Assembly: GCF_900659865.1 (NCBI RefSeq)
Contig: NZ_LR214361.1
Location: forward strand, 1-50,279
Source of the DNA: Hyella patelloides LEGE 07179
GTDB lineage: Bacteria; Cyanobacteriota; Cyanobacteriia; Cyanobacteriales; Xenococcaceae
Length of the DNA: 50,279 bases
Direction of reading: 5' to 3'
The first letter of the stretch is position 1. Each line of letters opens with the position of its first letter. The notes beneath the pieces were generated by a model. It was given only the letters and a program-made list of their open reading frames with translations, had not been told where the DNA came from and ran no database searches. Shown here in pieces: positions 1 through 7,257 of the stretch. Made by a program: the position numbers and the translations under genes.

Positions 1-51
1 CGGTGTTGGCGATCGCTTTAAATGTTTAAGAATCTGCAATTCTACATCCAT
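1..51 (-). CDS. IS701-family transposase, N-terminal 17 codons only
   Basis: The frame starts with ATG at 51-49 and runs out of the window as MDVELQILKHLKRSPTP. A purine-rich GAGAGGG sits directly upstream. The N-terminus resembles DDE transposases of the IS701 family from cyanobacteria (recollection of the family, not a search). The gene would be transcribed in the same direction as the interrupted receptor. Only 17 residues are visible, so the family call rests on a short motif. Confidence 0.45.
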   Translation of the reverse strand, partial: MDVELQILKHLKRSPTP

Positions 52-116
52 TGCCCTCTCTACCTATCCGCTTCTAAATATTTCTTCTATTGTAATTCCC
101 ATCTCGGAAAGTGACA
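1..116 (-). mobile_element. Left end of an IS701-type insertion sequence (partial)
   Basis: The reading frame of the neighbouring TonB receptor loses its family resemblance a little after the plug domain, near 105-130, and the sequence beyond it carries a new minus-strand start codon preceded by a GAGAGGG ribosome site. The new peptide begins MDVELQILKHL, which I recall as the typical N-terminus of cyanobacterial IS701-family transposases. The terminus is placed near 116 because TGTCAC at 116-111 follows CTTA (120-117), a YTAR-like target as IS701 elements prefer. The exact end, the inverted repeat and the target duplication cannot be confirmed because the other end lies outside the window. 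Confidence 0.5.
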
Positions 117-1229
117 TAAGAGGGTTAAATCTCGATTGCCAAACTGAGTCTGGATTTTATAAAAAGGTTCTGATAGAGGTCGCTTAGTAACCAGGTTAAT
201 TACACCCCCTGGTTCAATCTCACCAAACAACACGGAAGCTGGCCCTTTAAGTACCTCAATCTGCTCCAGATTAGCGGTTTCGGGAAAGCTTTGTCTAACT
301 CCAATTTGTCGAAAGCCATTGCGTAGAACTGGGGCATCATCGAAACCCCGAATATTAAATCGAAGACCCCTACCTATATCTATGCCACCAAACGTAACAC
401 CGCTTACATTACGTAATGCTTCGTCTAGGCGAATCACCTGCTGTTCTTCAAGTATCTCTTGAGGAATTACCTGAATCGATTGGGGTATGTCACGGATAAG
501 AGTGTCTGTCCTTGTGCCAGTTGTGGCATTGGGAACAACATAATTTTCTTCTGCTCCCTCACCAGTAGCAATAACTTCAATCGATCGATCTGATTCGATA
601 TCTGCGGTAGTAGCTTCAGGCGTAACGCTTAATACCAAGTTATTTCTACCAGATACTACCTCCGCGCTTGGTGCTTGCTCTGCTCCTGTAATTCTAACTC
701 GGATACTATTCTCATTTACTTTATTAACCGTAACCCTAGTAATTCCTGGCGTGGGGTTAAGTTCTGTCACACCATTTCTAATCGAAAATGACAACGTCGC
801 ATCCAGAATCTCAATAACTAGATCGTTTCCTTCTGGCAGAATCAAGGGGACTAATCTTTCACTTCCTGCTACCGTTTCTAAGATTAGCTCCAACCCCTTA
901 GCAGTCCGATTAACCTCTACTCCCGTGACCCTCGTAACCCCTTGAGCCATTAAATCAGAAACCTTATTTACAGAAGCTTCCTTAATTCTTATCTCCGTAT
1001 CTCCCAGTCCCCTTGTCTCCCCGTCTCCCCGTCTCCTCTGCCTCCTCTGCTCCTCTGCTCCTCTGTCCCTCTGCTCCCCTGCTCCCCTGCTCCCCTGCTC
1101 CCCTAATCCTAACTCCTCTGCTTCTGGGAAACGCTGCGGATGCGCCCCAGCCACTTCTACTATATTAATCTGTCCACCAGCTAGGGCTAATATTAGAAAA
1201 AGATTCCAACCTTTTAACGACTTTCTCAT
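87..1229 (-). pseudogene. AMIN-domain TonB-dependent siderophore receptor, truncated after the plug by an insertion
   Basis: This would be an outer-membrane gate for ferric siderophores. From the ATG at 1229 there is a signal peptide (MRKSLKGWNLFLILALAGG, cleavage after AGA), a Glu/Arg/Gly-rich repeat-derived linker, an AMIN domain (VTGVEVNRTAKGLELILET to LVLSVTPEA) and a plug domain (VVPNATTGTRTDT, IPQSIQVIP, ALRNVSGV, IEVLKGPASVLFGEIEPGGVINLVTKRP). Receptors of this type run to about 800-870 residues. This one stops about 16 residues after the plug, within the start of the barrel, and the last residues (about LLCHFPRWELQ) do not look like barrel sequence. An upstream TTG (1259) is possible, but the ATG gives a clean signal peptide. 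The likely cause is the IS701-type end at the window edge. The barrel could lie beyond the element. Its place next to a PchR-like regulator suggests it once imported the locus product or a related siderophore. Confidence 0.8.
994..1106. repeat. Low-complexity CTCCCCTGCTCCCCTG-type repeat inside the receptor gene
   Basis: On the plus strand this is a run of near-tandem units such as CTCCCCTG, CTCCTCTG and CTCCCCGT. On the coding strand it is read in frame as a Gly/Glu/Gln/Arg-rich segment (GEQGSRGAGEQRDRGAEEQ) between the signal peptide and the AMIN domain. The same repeat type occurs at 35286-35325 inside a PKS gene and around 13320-13356 between genes. It resembles the short tandem repeats common in cyanobacterial genomes. 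Confidence 0.8.
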
Positions 1230-1319
1230 TGCATTCTTCACATCACTGTTCAAGCTCAACTGAAAGTCAGGCAGTTTACCATATTAGCTACTGCCATGAT
1301 TTTAAATATTGAGCTTAAA

Positions 1320-1338
1320 GCTAATAATTTTCAATTAC
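1320..1338. promoter_or_regulatory. Possible Fur-type site upstream of the truncated receptor
   Basis: Read on the minus strand, the 19-mer matches the classical Fur box GATAATGATAATCATTATC at 13 of 19 positions by eye. It lies about 90-110 bases upstream of the receptor start at 1229. In AT-rich intergenic DNA a score like this is weak evidence; the case rests on the iron-uptake context. Confidence 0.3.
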
Positions 1339-1434
1339 TCGATTAGATTATCGGAATTGCCGATTACTTCCTAGAGATTTTGCGCCCCAAACGCATTTTT
1401 TTCTGACTGTTAATCGAGAAATTATCTTAAGCTT

Positions 1435-1656
1435 GTTTATTTAACGTTGCTGAATCAAAGTATGATTTTAAAAATTAGAGCTTGTTTATAAATCTTTAGA
1501 AGGCTTAGAGCTTAGAGGAGGGGCTGTCTTTTGAGGTCTCCTCAAAAGTTTACATTGTCAAGAGATGGGGATACGCCCCGTCTTAGGAGCTTCGGAAGCT
1601 CCGAACCTTATCATTATTGATTTCATACCTCAAATCAGCAACGCCGTTTATTTAAC
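1435..1656. mobile_element. MITE-like element with imperfect terminal inverted repeats and 11-bp direct repeats
   Basis: GTTTATTTAAC occurs at 1435-1445 and again at 1646-1656, like a target duplication. Just inside are imperfect inverted ends: GTTGCTGAATCAAAGTATGA at 1446-1465 and, on the other strand, GTTGCTGATTTGAGGTATGA reading inward from 1643 (18 of 25 positions match over the wider repeat). The interior codes for nothing and holds strong hairpins: a perfect 9-3-9 stem at 1528-1548 (CTTTTGAGG / CCTCAAAAG), GGGG-ATACG-CCCC near 1567-1579, and a 7-3-7 stem at 1586-1602 (GGAGCTT / AAGCTCC). The right direct repeat contains the stop codon of the AraC gene, so the insertion may have reset that C-terminus. 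The hairpins could act as a terminator between the regulator and the receptor. Confidence 0.5.
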
Positions 1657-2743
1657 TAACGCATCTCCATGCTTGCATCTGAAACGCTTTAGGGTTGATG
1701 CCAAATTGGTGACGGAATGCTGTGGCAAAGCGACTGCGACTGGTGTAGCCCACTGTGGCTGCAACTTTTTCAATCGAAAGGTCTGAGGTCATCAACAGCT
1801 TTCGTGCCTGTATCAAACGGAAATCTCGTAAGTAGCCAAAGGGGGTTGTTCCATACACCTGATGAAAGCCCTGATTGAGTTTAAATCGATTCGTACCTAC
1901 CTGTCGAGCTAGCATCCCTACGGTTGGAGGATTGACGCTCTGGTTTCTCAAGATCGCTTCTGCTTGGTAAATGCAGCTTAGATCGGATTCATTCAAGCGC
2001 GGTTGAATCATTGCTGCTAAGCGAAGAGTAACGAGCTTTAAAGCCTTTTGTTCCAAATAAGCACGGCGAGTTGCACCCTGGTAGGGACAACTGAGTATCT
2101 CTCCAATAACTCGTTTCATTAAAGGGGTAATTGGACTACAGGCTGCATAGTCAAGAGAGATCGCCTCAGAGTAAAGGGCATCAGTCAAAATTTGCTCGTA
2201 GGCTAGGTAAGAATCAGGATTTTTTGCCCTCTGCAAAATCTGCTTGAGCATTACCGCAGTACTTGAAGTGCAATATCCTTCTTGGTATCGATATATAGAT
2301 TTAATAACCCGCTCGGCAATACAGTATGTTTGTGGAGAGAGACGCTCCATAAATGATTGAAAGTAGAATAGAAGTGTTGGTCGTTTAAAGATCACTTCAA
2401 CCTCAAAAGTTCGTTTTCGATGACGCGCAATACTCAACTGTCTCAAACCACAGTAAGGAATAATAAAGCTGTATCCAGCATCAAAACCAGCAAGTCGAAA
2501 TTCAAATTTGAGACAATCGCCCGTACTTAGTGGATCGATCGTTAAATATCGGTCGAGGGCATAATCTATAACAACAAGACTCAAATCATCTCTTAATAAA
2601 ATTTCTTGCCTGTACCCCTGACCTAAGTGAGACGGATAGACAAGTATGCGATCGCTATTTTCGGAATGCAGCAGCCGTGGATCGCTTGGGCTTCCTGGCA
2701 CAAGCCAATCTTCCCAGCTATTTAATGCTAGTTGCATCGTCAT
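1652..2743 (-). CDS. AraC-family transcriptional regulator, PchR-like
   Basis: This is a 363-residue DNA-binding regulator with the C-terminal double helix-turn-helix of the AraC/XylS family at about residues 265-360 (VGMLARQVGTNRFKLNQGF ... TPFGYLRDFRLIQARKLL ... IEKVAATVGYTSRSRFATAF). The N-terminal part is the variable sensor region, as in PchR, which binds ferric pyochelin and activates uptake and synthesis genes. In cyanobacteria such regulators usually sit beside TonB receptor genes, as here. The sensing of the locus product is inferred from position. The start ATG at 2743 has a second ATG two codons later. A perfect palindrome lies 34-50 bases upstream and may be its operator. The stop codon falls in the flanking repeat of the adjacent MITE-like element. 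Confidence 0.85.
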   Translation of the reverse strand: MTMQLALNSWEDWLVPGSPSDPRLLHSENSDRILVYPSHLGQGYRQEILLRDDLSLVVIDYALDRYLTIDPLSTGDCLKFEFRLAGFDAGYSFIIPYCGLRQLSIARHRKRTFEVEVIFKRPTLLFYFQSFMERLSPQTYCIAERVIKSIYRYQEGYCTSSTAVMLKQILQRAKNPDSYLAYEQILTDALYSEAISLDYAACSPITPLMKRVIGEILSCPYQGATRRAYLEQKALKLVTLRLAAMIQPRLNESDLSCIYQAEAILRNQSVNPPTVGMLARQVGTNRFKLNQGFHQVYGTTPFGYLRDFRLIQARKLLMTSDLSIEKVAATVGYTSRSRFATAFRHQFGINPKAFQMQAWRCVS

Positions 2744-3195
2744 AATGTTGCTAACTACAAGCCCTAGCTTTGTTGACTAATAAAATTTATTAGCATTATA
2801 TGCGATCGAAGTTGAGAAAATACTCAGGGGTCCAATAAACTATTACAAAGTAGGACAGACGCGGAAGCGATGCTCGTATTGTTTAGTAATCTATTTAGTT
2901 GCTATTGGAGTTAGTTTGTTGAAGCCCCCAAATGCTGTACAAAATTCCCCTATTTTGTCGCTAAAAAACAGTATCAAAGTACTGACTTTCGGGGGAATTT
3001 TGGTAACATTGATAAAAAACTATCGGCTCACAACCCTTACACTATGGAAGTCTGAGAGAGTGAGTGTCTATGTTTTCCTTCGGGGTTTACTGAAAAAATA
3101 TAAAGTGTTCAAATAGCAGTTTCGCCAATCATTGCACCTTTAGCGATTCTAGCTATTTCTGTAGTCATAGTGGGGTTATCTTGCAAAAATACGTT
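2744..3195. other. Intergenic region between regulator and operon end
   Basis: About 450 bases separate the regulator start from the end of the biosynthetic operon. The part next to the regulator holds the palindrome at 2777-2793. Two weak open stretches on the plus strand (2916-3116, with a TTG start, and a start-less hydrophobic stretch near 3100-3200 reading SPIIAPLAILAISVVIVGL) look more like chance or debris than genes. I see no strong terminator hairpin after the last gene of the operon. Confidence 0.5.
2777..2800. promoter_or_regulatory. Perfect 8-1-8 palindrome overlapping a Fur-like match, upstream of the AraC gene
   Basis: CTAATAAA-A-TTTATTAG at 2777-2793 is a perfect inverted repeat 34-50 bases before the start codon of the AraC-type gene. 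Overlapping it, 2782-2800 read on the minus strand matches the classical Fur box at 13 of 19 positions. Either Fur repression or autoregulation would fit the position. Confidence 0.4.
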
Positions 3196-3960
3196 TTAAA
3201 GTGTTGCGATTTGCTCTAGTTTTTGAGTCAGTGCAGATAAAAATATTGTTTCGGCAGAATGTAAAAAGAAATGATCTCCAGGAAACATTTGTAGTGAAAA
3301 ACCAGTTTCACTATGTTCTTGCCAAGCTTTTAGTTCATCAATATTTACTGTCCAATCTTCTGAGCCACCAAAAACATCGATGGGACAATTCAAAGGTTTA
3401 GCCAGACTATAGGCATGAGTTTCAATCAGAGAAAAATCTGCTCGCAGGATTGGTAAAAAAAGTTCCATGAGTTCTTCATTGTTCAGTACCTCTTCTGGTG
3501 TACCGTTATAATCTCTTAGAGCTTGGATAAACTCAGACTGCGGTAAATTGTGAATGGGTGATTTTAAATCGGGGAGATGGGGAGCGCGGTGACCTGAGAC
3601 AAATAGATGTAGAGGAGCTATATTATATTTGCTACGTAATAATTGACTCACCTCATAACTAATTAATGCACCCATACTATGACCAAAAAAAACAAATGGC
3701 TTATTCAGGTTGGGTAAGAGGGCTAGAACCAGAGATTTAATCAGAGGCTCAAGACGGTAATAAGGAGCTTCAAACATCCGAAATCCTCTCCCAGGCAGTT
3801 CAATAGGGCAGACTTCTATCTCTGAAGGCAAGCTATCTAGCCAGGTACGAAAACTTAAAGCACTACCACCACCATAGGGAAAGCAAAAAAGTCGTAATTG
3901 GGCTTGTGGTTTGGGTTGCGGACAGGTAATCCAAGAATTAAAGTTAGAAATAGTTTTCAT
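3196..3960 (-). CDS. Type II thioesterase (external editing thioesterase of the NRPS/PKS)
   Basis: A 254-residue alpha/beta hydrolase of the GrsT/YbtT type that removes misloaded or stalled acyl groups from carrier domains. Using the numbering from an upstream TTG at 3966, the N-terminal LRLFCFPYGGGSA loop, the nucleophile Ser97 in GHSMGA, Asp204 in GGSEDWTV and His232 in PGDHFFLHS make a full catalytic triad. I chose ATG at 3960 (MKTISN) over the TTG two codons upstream because no ribosome site favours the TTG. It is the last gene of the operon, 17 bases after the adenylation protein. No thioesterase domain is fused to any synthetase here, so this is the only thioesterase in the locus; chain release itself is assigned to the reductase of NRPS3. 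Confidence 0.92.
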   Translation of the reverse strand: MKTISNFNSWITCPQPKPQAQLRLFCFPYGGGSALSFRTWLDSLPSEIEVCPIELPGRGFRMFEAPYYRLEPLIKSLVLALLPNLNKPFVFFGHSMGALISYEVSQLLRSKYNIAPLHLFVSGHRAPHLPDLKSPIHNLPQSEFIQALRDYNGTPEEVLNNEELMELFLPILRADFSLIETHAYSLAKPLNCPIDVFGGSEDWTVNIDELKAWQEHSETGFSLQMFPGDHFFLHSAETIFLSALTQKLEQIATL

Positions 3961-3977
3961 CAGCAAATAAATTGTTA

Positions 3978-6416
3978 TTATATCGAAAGTGCGCGACGAT
4001 CTACTTTGTTGTTACTAGTCAAGGGCAAAGTATCCAGAGAAATAAAGCGCGATGGCACCATGTAGGAAGGTAGTTTTTGACTGAGGAAGTTTTGCAACTC
4101 TTTGGTAGCTAGATTTTGCTTGTCAGCAGGAACTAAATAAGCGACGAGATAGGGTTGATGTTGCTGTTTTCCCCCAACAGTAACTACAGCATTTTGGATT
4201 GCAGGATGTTGTGTCAGTATAGATTCGATTTCTCCTGCTTCAATGCGATACCCTCGCAGCTTGATTTGAAAATCGGCTCTGCCTAAAAATTCAATGTTTC
4301 CTCCTGGCAAATAACGACCTAAATCACCAGTACGATAAATTCTTTCCCCTGTTCGTGGATGGGTGATAAAGTTAGCAGCAGTTTTTTCAGGGTTGCGCCA
4401 GTAACCCTGGGCTAGTTGTACTCCAGCACAATACATCTGACCAGCCACCCATACAGGACAATCTTCTAAATTGGACTGCAAAATATAGTATTTGGAGTTA
4501 GCCATTGGTTGACCATAGGGAATACTTTTCCAAGTGGGATCGATTTGTTGGATCGAATAGCCAATGTTCCAGATTGTTGTTTCAGTTGGCCCGCCAATAC
4601 TGAGGATTTGCAATTCTGGTGCTAAAGCTTTAAGACGATTGACTAGAGATATAGGTAGCCAATCTCCTCCTAAAATAGCTAAACGTAAGCTTGATGGTAA
4701 TGTCTCAGACTTTATTTCTAGATAGTTGACTAACATCTCCATCATTGCTGGGACTGAGTTCCAGAGAGTTACCTGTTCTTTCCCGATCGAATCCAGCCAG
4801 TGACGGGGAAATTTTGCAGCAGCAGCACTAGGCATAACTATAGTACCTCCAGCAATCAAAGCACCAAAGATGTCATAGACCGACAAGTCATGATTAAGGG
4901 CTGTAAGAGCTAAAATGCGATCGCCCGAACCTACTTGAAAACGTTTATTGGTGTGAATAACAACATTAACCACATTGCGATGGCTAATCATAACTCCTTT
5001 CGGTAGTCCTGTAGAGCCAGAGGTATAAATTACATATGCTAGGTCATCAGGTTGGGCTGGGGAAGTTAATAGAGAATTGCTGTCTGAGGATAAATCTTCT
5101 CGGTCAATTGATAGGTGTTGAATAGTAGATAGTAAGGGCAGCTTTTCTACTAACCAGGATTGAGTTAGGACTATATCTGTGGCACTGTTTTCTAGTAAAT
5201 ATGACAAACGTTCGGAGGGCAATTCAGGGTCAATCGGGACATAGGCAGCACCAATAGCTAAAATTCCCAATACAGCAACAATTTGCTCCCATCCTTTTTC
5301 CATGACTATCCCTACTAGGGTTTTGGGGCGAATTCCTAAATTTTGGAGACGACGACCAATTTGACTGGCACTGTGGGATAGTTCTTGATAAGTCAGGGAT
5401 TTTTGGGGAGTAACGAGGGCTATTTTTTGTGGTTGCTGTTTTGCCCGTTCGATAAATAGACTGTAGAGTGTTTCTTCAGGGATGGGGGCGGTAGTGTTAT
5501 TGATTTCTGCCCTCTGTTGTAGTTGGGCTGGTGGTATTAGCTGTCTGGTTGTTTCTTTCCAAGCTAGCTCCCGCTCTGATAATCTTTTTAGGAGATTACA
5601 GTATGCTTCCAGCATATCTGCAACCATGCCAGGGGGAAATAAATTCTCCAGAGCATTTAAATTAATTTCTACAGTTCCCTCTTTTTCTGCATATTGAAGT
5701 TGTAGCCATATTCTTTGGGAGGGTTCAATTGTGGATTCGCTCTGAGGTATGGAGGTAAAAGAGCAAGCTAAGATAGGTGTTAGTTTATCTGTTTGTTCTG
5801 TAGTCAGCTCCCTTAAGAGACTATTGAGATTAACTAACTGATATTCTGAATTTTGCTCTAGTTGGGTTTGGATCTGCTTCCCTCGTAATAAGAAGGATTG
5901 GGATTGGGCATAGTCGATCGATAGCAAACTAGTTGCCATATATTCTTCCCTATTTTGCTCCTCTTGAAGCCAAGCAGACGAGCGATCGCCATTAATGACA
6001 TTATCAACTACATTAATCGTAAAACAGGGATTTTTGCTCCAGGTGGTCAAAATTTCAGTGTAGATGCTCAAGAGAATTATCTGGGGAGTCAACTGCGCTT
6101 GTTTTCCCCGTTGTTTCAATTGCAGCCAAGTTTTGGGGTCTATCTTCTGGCTATATTGAATTACTTGACCAACGGTCACAGCAGGCTCCGTCGTGTCTTG
6201 GTGCGCGTTCCTTGGGCGAGGCAACCTCGCCAGGGTCGCACCGCTTGTACGGCGGAGTAATCTGTGACTAGTATCTAGAGTATTAGGGTTATTATTAAGA
6301 GGTAAATCTGGTGCTGGATATAAGGAATTGAGTCGATCGCACCAATATAAAAGCGATCGCCGATCTAGCTCGTTATCCTCCAGGGTTGGTATATTTAATT
6401 GCGATTTATTAATCAT
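3978..6416 (-). CDS. Adenylation protein with a vestigial cyclization domain and no carrier domain
   Basis: This 812-residue NRPS fragment starts in the middle of a Cy domain: residues 1-300 correspond to the C-terminal lobe (YWCDRLNSLYPAPDLPL onward, QLTPQIILLSIYTEIL), and the catalytic DxxxxD half found in the three sibling synthetases is absent. About 26 residues of the remnant (after SHRLLRR) come from a palindromic DNA repeat. Residues about 310-800 are a complete A domain (YVIYTSGSTGLPKG, LSVYDIFG, GQPMANSKYYIL, YRTGDLGRYLPGG, Lys804 in NNKVDR). The protein ends there, with no PCP. Read by alignment to the siblings, the specificity residues are D-L-Y-N-I-G-I-I-W-K, against D-L-Y-N-L-S-L-I-W-K (cysteine) in the siblings, so the pocket has drifted. 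A carrier-less A domain must load a partner in trans; the free FkbJ-type ACP (28480-28728) is a candidate. Loading NRPS carrier domains with cysteine is the alternative. Confidence 0.85.
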   Translation of the reverse strand: MINKSQLNIPTLEDNELDRRSLLYWCDRLNSLYPAPDLPLNNNPNTLDTSHRLLRRTSGATLARLPRPRNAHQDTTEPAVTVGQVIQYSQKIDPKTWLQLKQRGKQAQLTPQIILLSIYTEILTTWSKNPCFTINVVDNVINGDRSSAWLQEEQNREEYMATSLLSIDYAQSQSFLLRGKQIQTQLEQNSEYQLVNLNSLLRELTTEQTDKLTPILACSFTSIPQSESTIEPSQRIWLQLQYAEKEGTVEINLNALENLFPPGMVADMLEAYCNLLKRLSERELAWKETTRQLIPPAQLQQRAEINNTTAPIPEETLYSLFIERAKQQPQKIALVTPQKSLTYQELSHSASQIGRRLQNLGIRPKTLVGIVMEKGWEQIVAVLGILAIGAAYVPIDPELPSERLSYLLENSATDIVLTQSWLVEKLPLLSTIQHLSIDREDLSSDSNSLLTSPAQPDDLAYVIYTSGSTGLPKGVMISHRNVVNVVIHTNKRFQVGSGDRILALTALNHDLSVYDIFGALIAGGTIVMPSAAAAKFPRHWLDSIGKEQVTLWNSVPAMMEMLVNYLEIKSETLPSSLRLAILGGDWLPISLVNRLKALAPELQILSIGGPTETTIWNIGYSIQQIDPTWKSIPYGQPMANSKYYILQSNLEDCPVWVAGQMYCAGVQLAQGYWRNPEKTAANFITHPRTGERIYRTGDLGRYLPGGNIEFLGRADFQIKLRGYRIEAGEIESILTQHPAIQNAVVTVGGKQQHQPYLVAYLVPADKQNLATKELQNFLSQKLPSYMVPSRFISLDTLPLTSNNKVDRRALSI
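6186..6258. repeat. Palindromic GC-rich interspersed repeat inserted in frame in the Cy remnant
   Basis: A perfect 7-3-7 stem (GGCGAGG-CAA-CCTCGCC at 6215-6231) lies inside a longer imperfect hairpin whose arms include GGTGCG / CGCACC and CTCCG / CGGAG. It is more GC-rich than its surroundings and is read in frame as an Arg/Pro/Ala-rich peptide (SGATLARLPRPRNAHQDTTE) with no counterpart in the sibling Cy domains. It looks like the small palindromic repeats dispersed in cyanobacterial genomes. Confidence 0.65.
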
Positions 6417-6436
6417 GGCTTGTGATAAACAAAAAT

Positions 6437-7249
6437 TTAAACAAAATTAACTAAAGCCAGGCGATAGCTATTACGAAACCAAGGCAAGGAAAAAAACAAG
6501 CGATTAAACCAGGAAAAACGTCGTAAATATTGCTCTGGAGCATTCCAATAGCTTTTGACTTCAAGTAGTTTATAACTAGAATTCCAAGCTTCAATTTCTT
6601 TGATATCTGCAATCCCCCAATTAAATCTGGCGGACATATTTTTCAGGGGAGCTTCACGTTTGGTTAAAAATGGCGACATGGAATCAAAGGCTAACTGAGA
6701 ACCAGAAAAATGTTGTAAGAGATTGGCAAACAGTTGTTTTACCTGCTCTTCTGCCAGATACATCAAAACTCCTTCAGTGATAAACAGACAGGGCTGTCCT
6801 GATGCAACTTCTTTAACCAGATCGCACCAATCAGTATCTAAAGCAGAGGCGGTAATAAATTTACGGCGTTCAGTTTCAGTAAAAAACTGTTGGCGCAGTG
6901 CTATCGTGTCTGGTAAATCGAGATCGAACCAACGGACAGTACCGTTATCTAAGCGTTCAAAACGAGTATCTAGTCCTGCTCCCAATTCTACGACAACCCC
7001 AAAAGGATATCGCTCTAAATAATCTTTGACCCAATTATCCATCAGCCAACCGCGCAAACAGCAGCTAACCTGAGTACTATTGCTGGGGTTTAAACGGGTA
7101 AAATCATAATCAATTGCTGAAATAATTTCTGCTGAGTGGCGATCGCTAATAATGCTATCGGATCGTTTAAATTCTTCTGCTCTCGCCCACAGGGTAATTA
7201 AGAGGGTTTCTTGTATTGTACCTAAGTCAATTAAAGTTTTAGTATTCAT
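6437..7249 (-). CDS. Class I SAM-dependent methyltransferase, LCMT/PPM1-TcmP family
   Basis: About 270 residues. The family motif VVELGAGLDTRFERL (SAM-binding motif I with the LDTR signature), WFDLDLPDTIALRQQF, and LFITEGVLMYL are those of leucine carboxyl methyltransferase-like O-methyltransferases, many of which act on polyketide or phenol oxygens. The substrate is unknown: a hydroxyl of the metallophore, or the hydroxyl of an ACP-bound extender unit, are both possible. I prefer the ATG at 7249 (MNTKTLIDLG) to the GTG at 7261 that overlaps the upstream stop, because a duplicated copy of this gene's first codons at 8409-8477 keeps only the ATG. It follows the acyl-CoA dehydrogenase genes without a gap, so translation is probably coupled. 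Confidence 0.85.
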   Translation of the reverse strand: MNTKTLIDLGTIQETLLITLWARAEEFKRSDSIISDRHSAEIISAIDYDFTRLNPSNSTQVSCCLRGWLMDNWVKDYLERYPFGVVVELGAGLDTRFERLDNGTVRWFDLDLPDTIALRQQFFTETERRKFITASALDTDWCDLVKEVASGQPCLFITEGVLMYLAEEQVKQLFANLLQHFSGSQLAFDSMSPFLTKREAPLKNMSARFNWGIADIKEIEAWNSSYKLLEVKSYWNAPEQYLRRFSWFNRLFFSLPWFRNSYRLALVNFV

Positions 7250-7257
7250 AGAAATTT

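Noticed and set aside
2916-3116. 66-codon plus-strand ORF between the regulator and the operon end
   Set aside because: It starts with TTG, has no ribosome site, no recognisable domain and an AT-rich composition like intergenic DNA.
3978-6416. Sequencing or assembly error as the cause of the half Cy domain
   Set aside because: The frame has a proper ATG start, runs cleanly through, and the flanking methyltransferase gene is intact; no trace of the missing Cy half exists in the 20-base gap or in other frames nearby.
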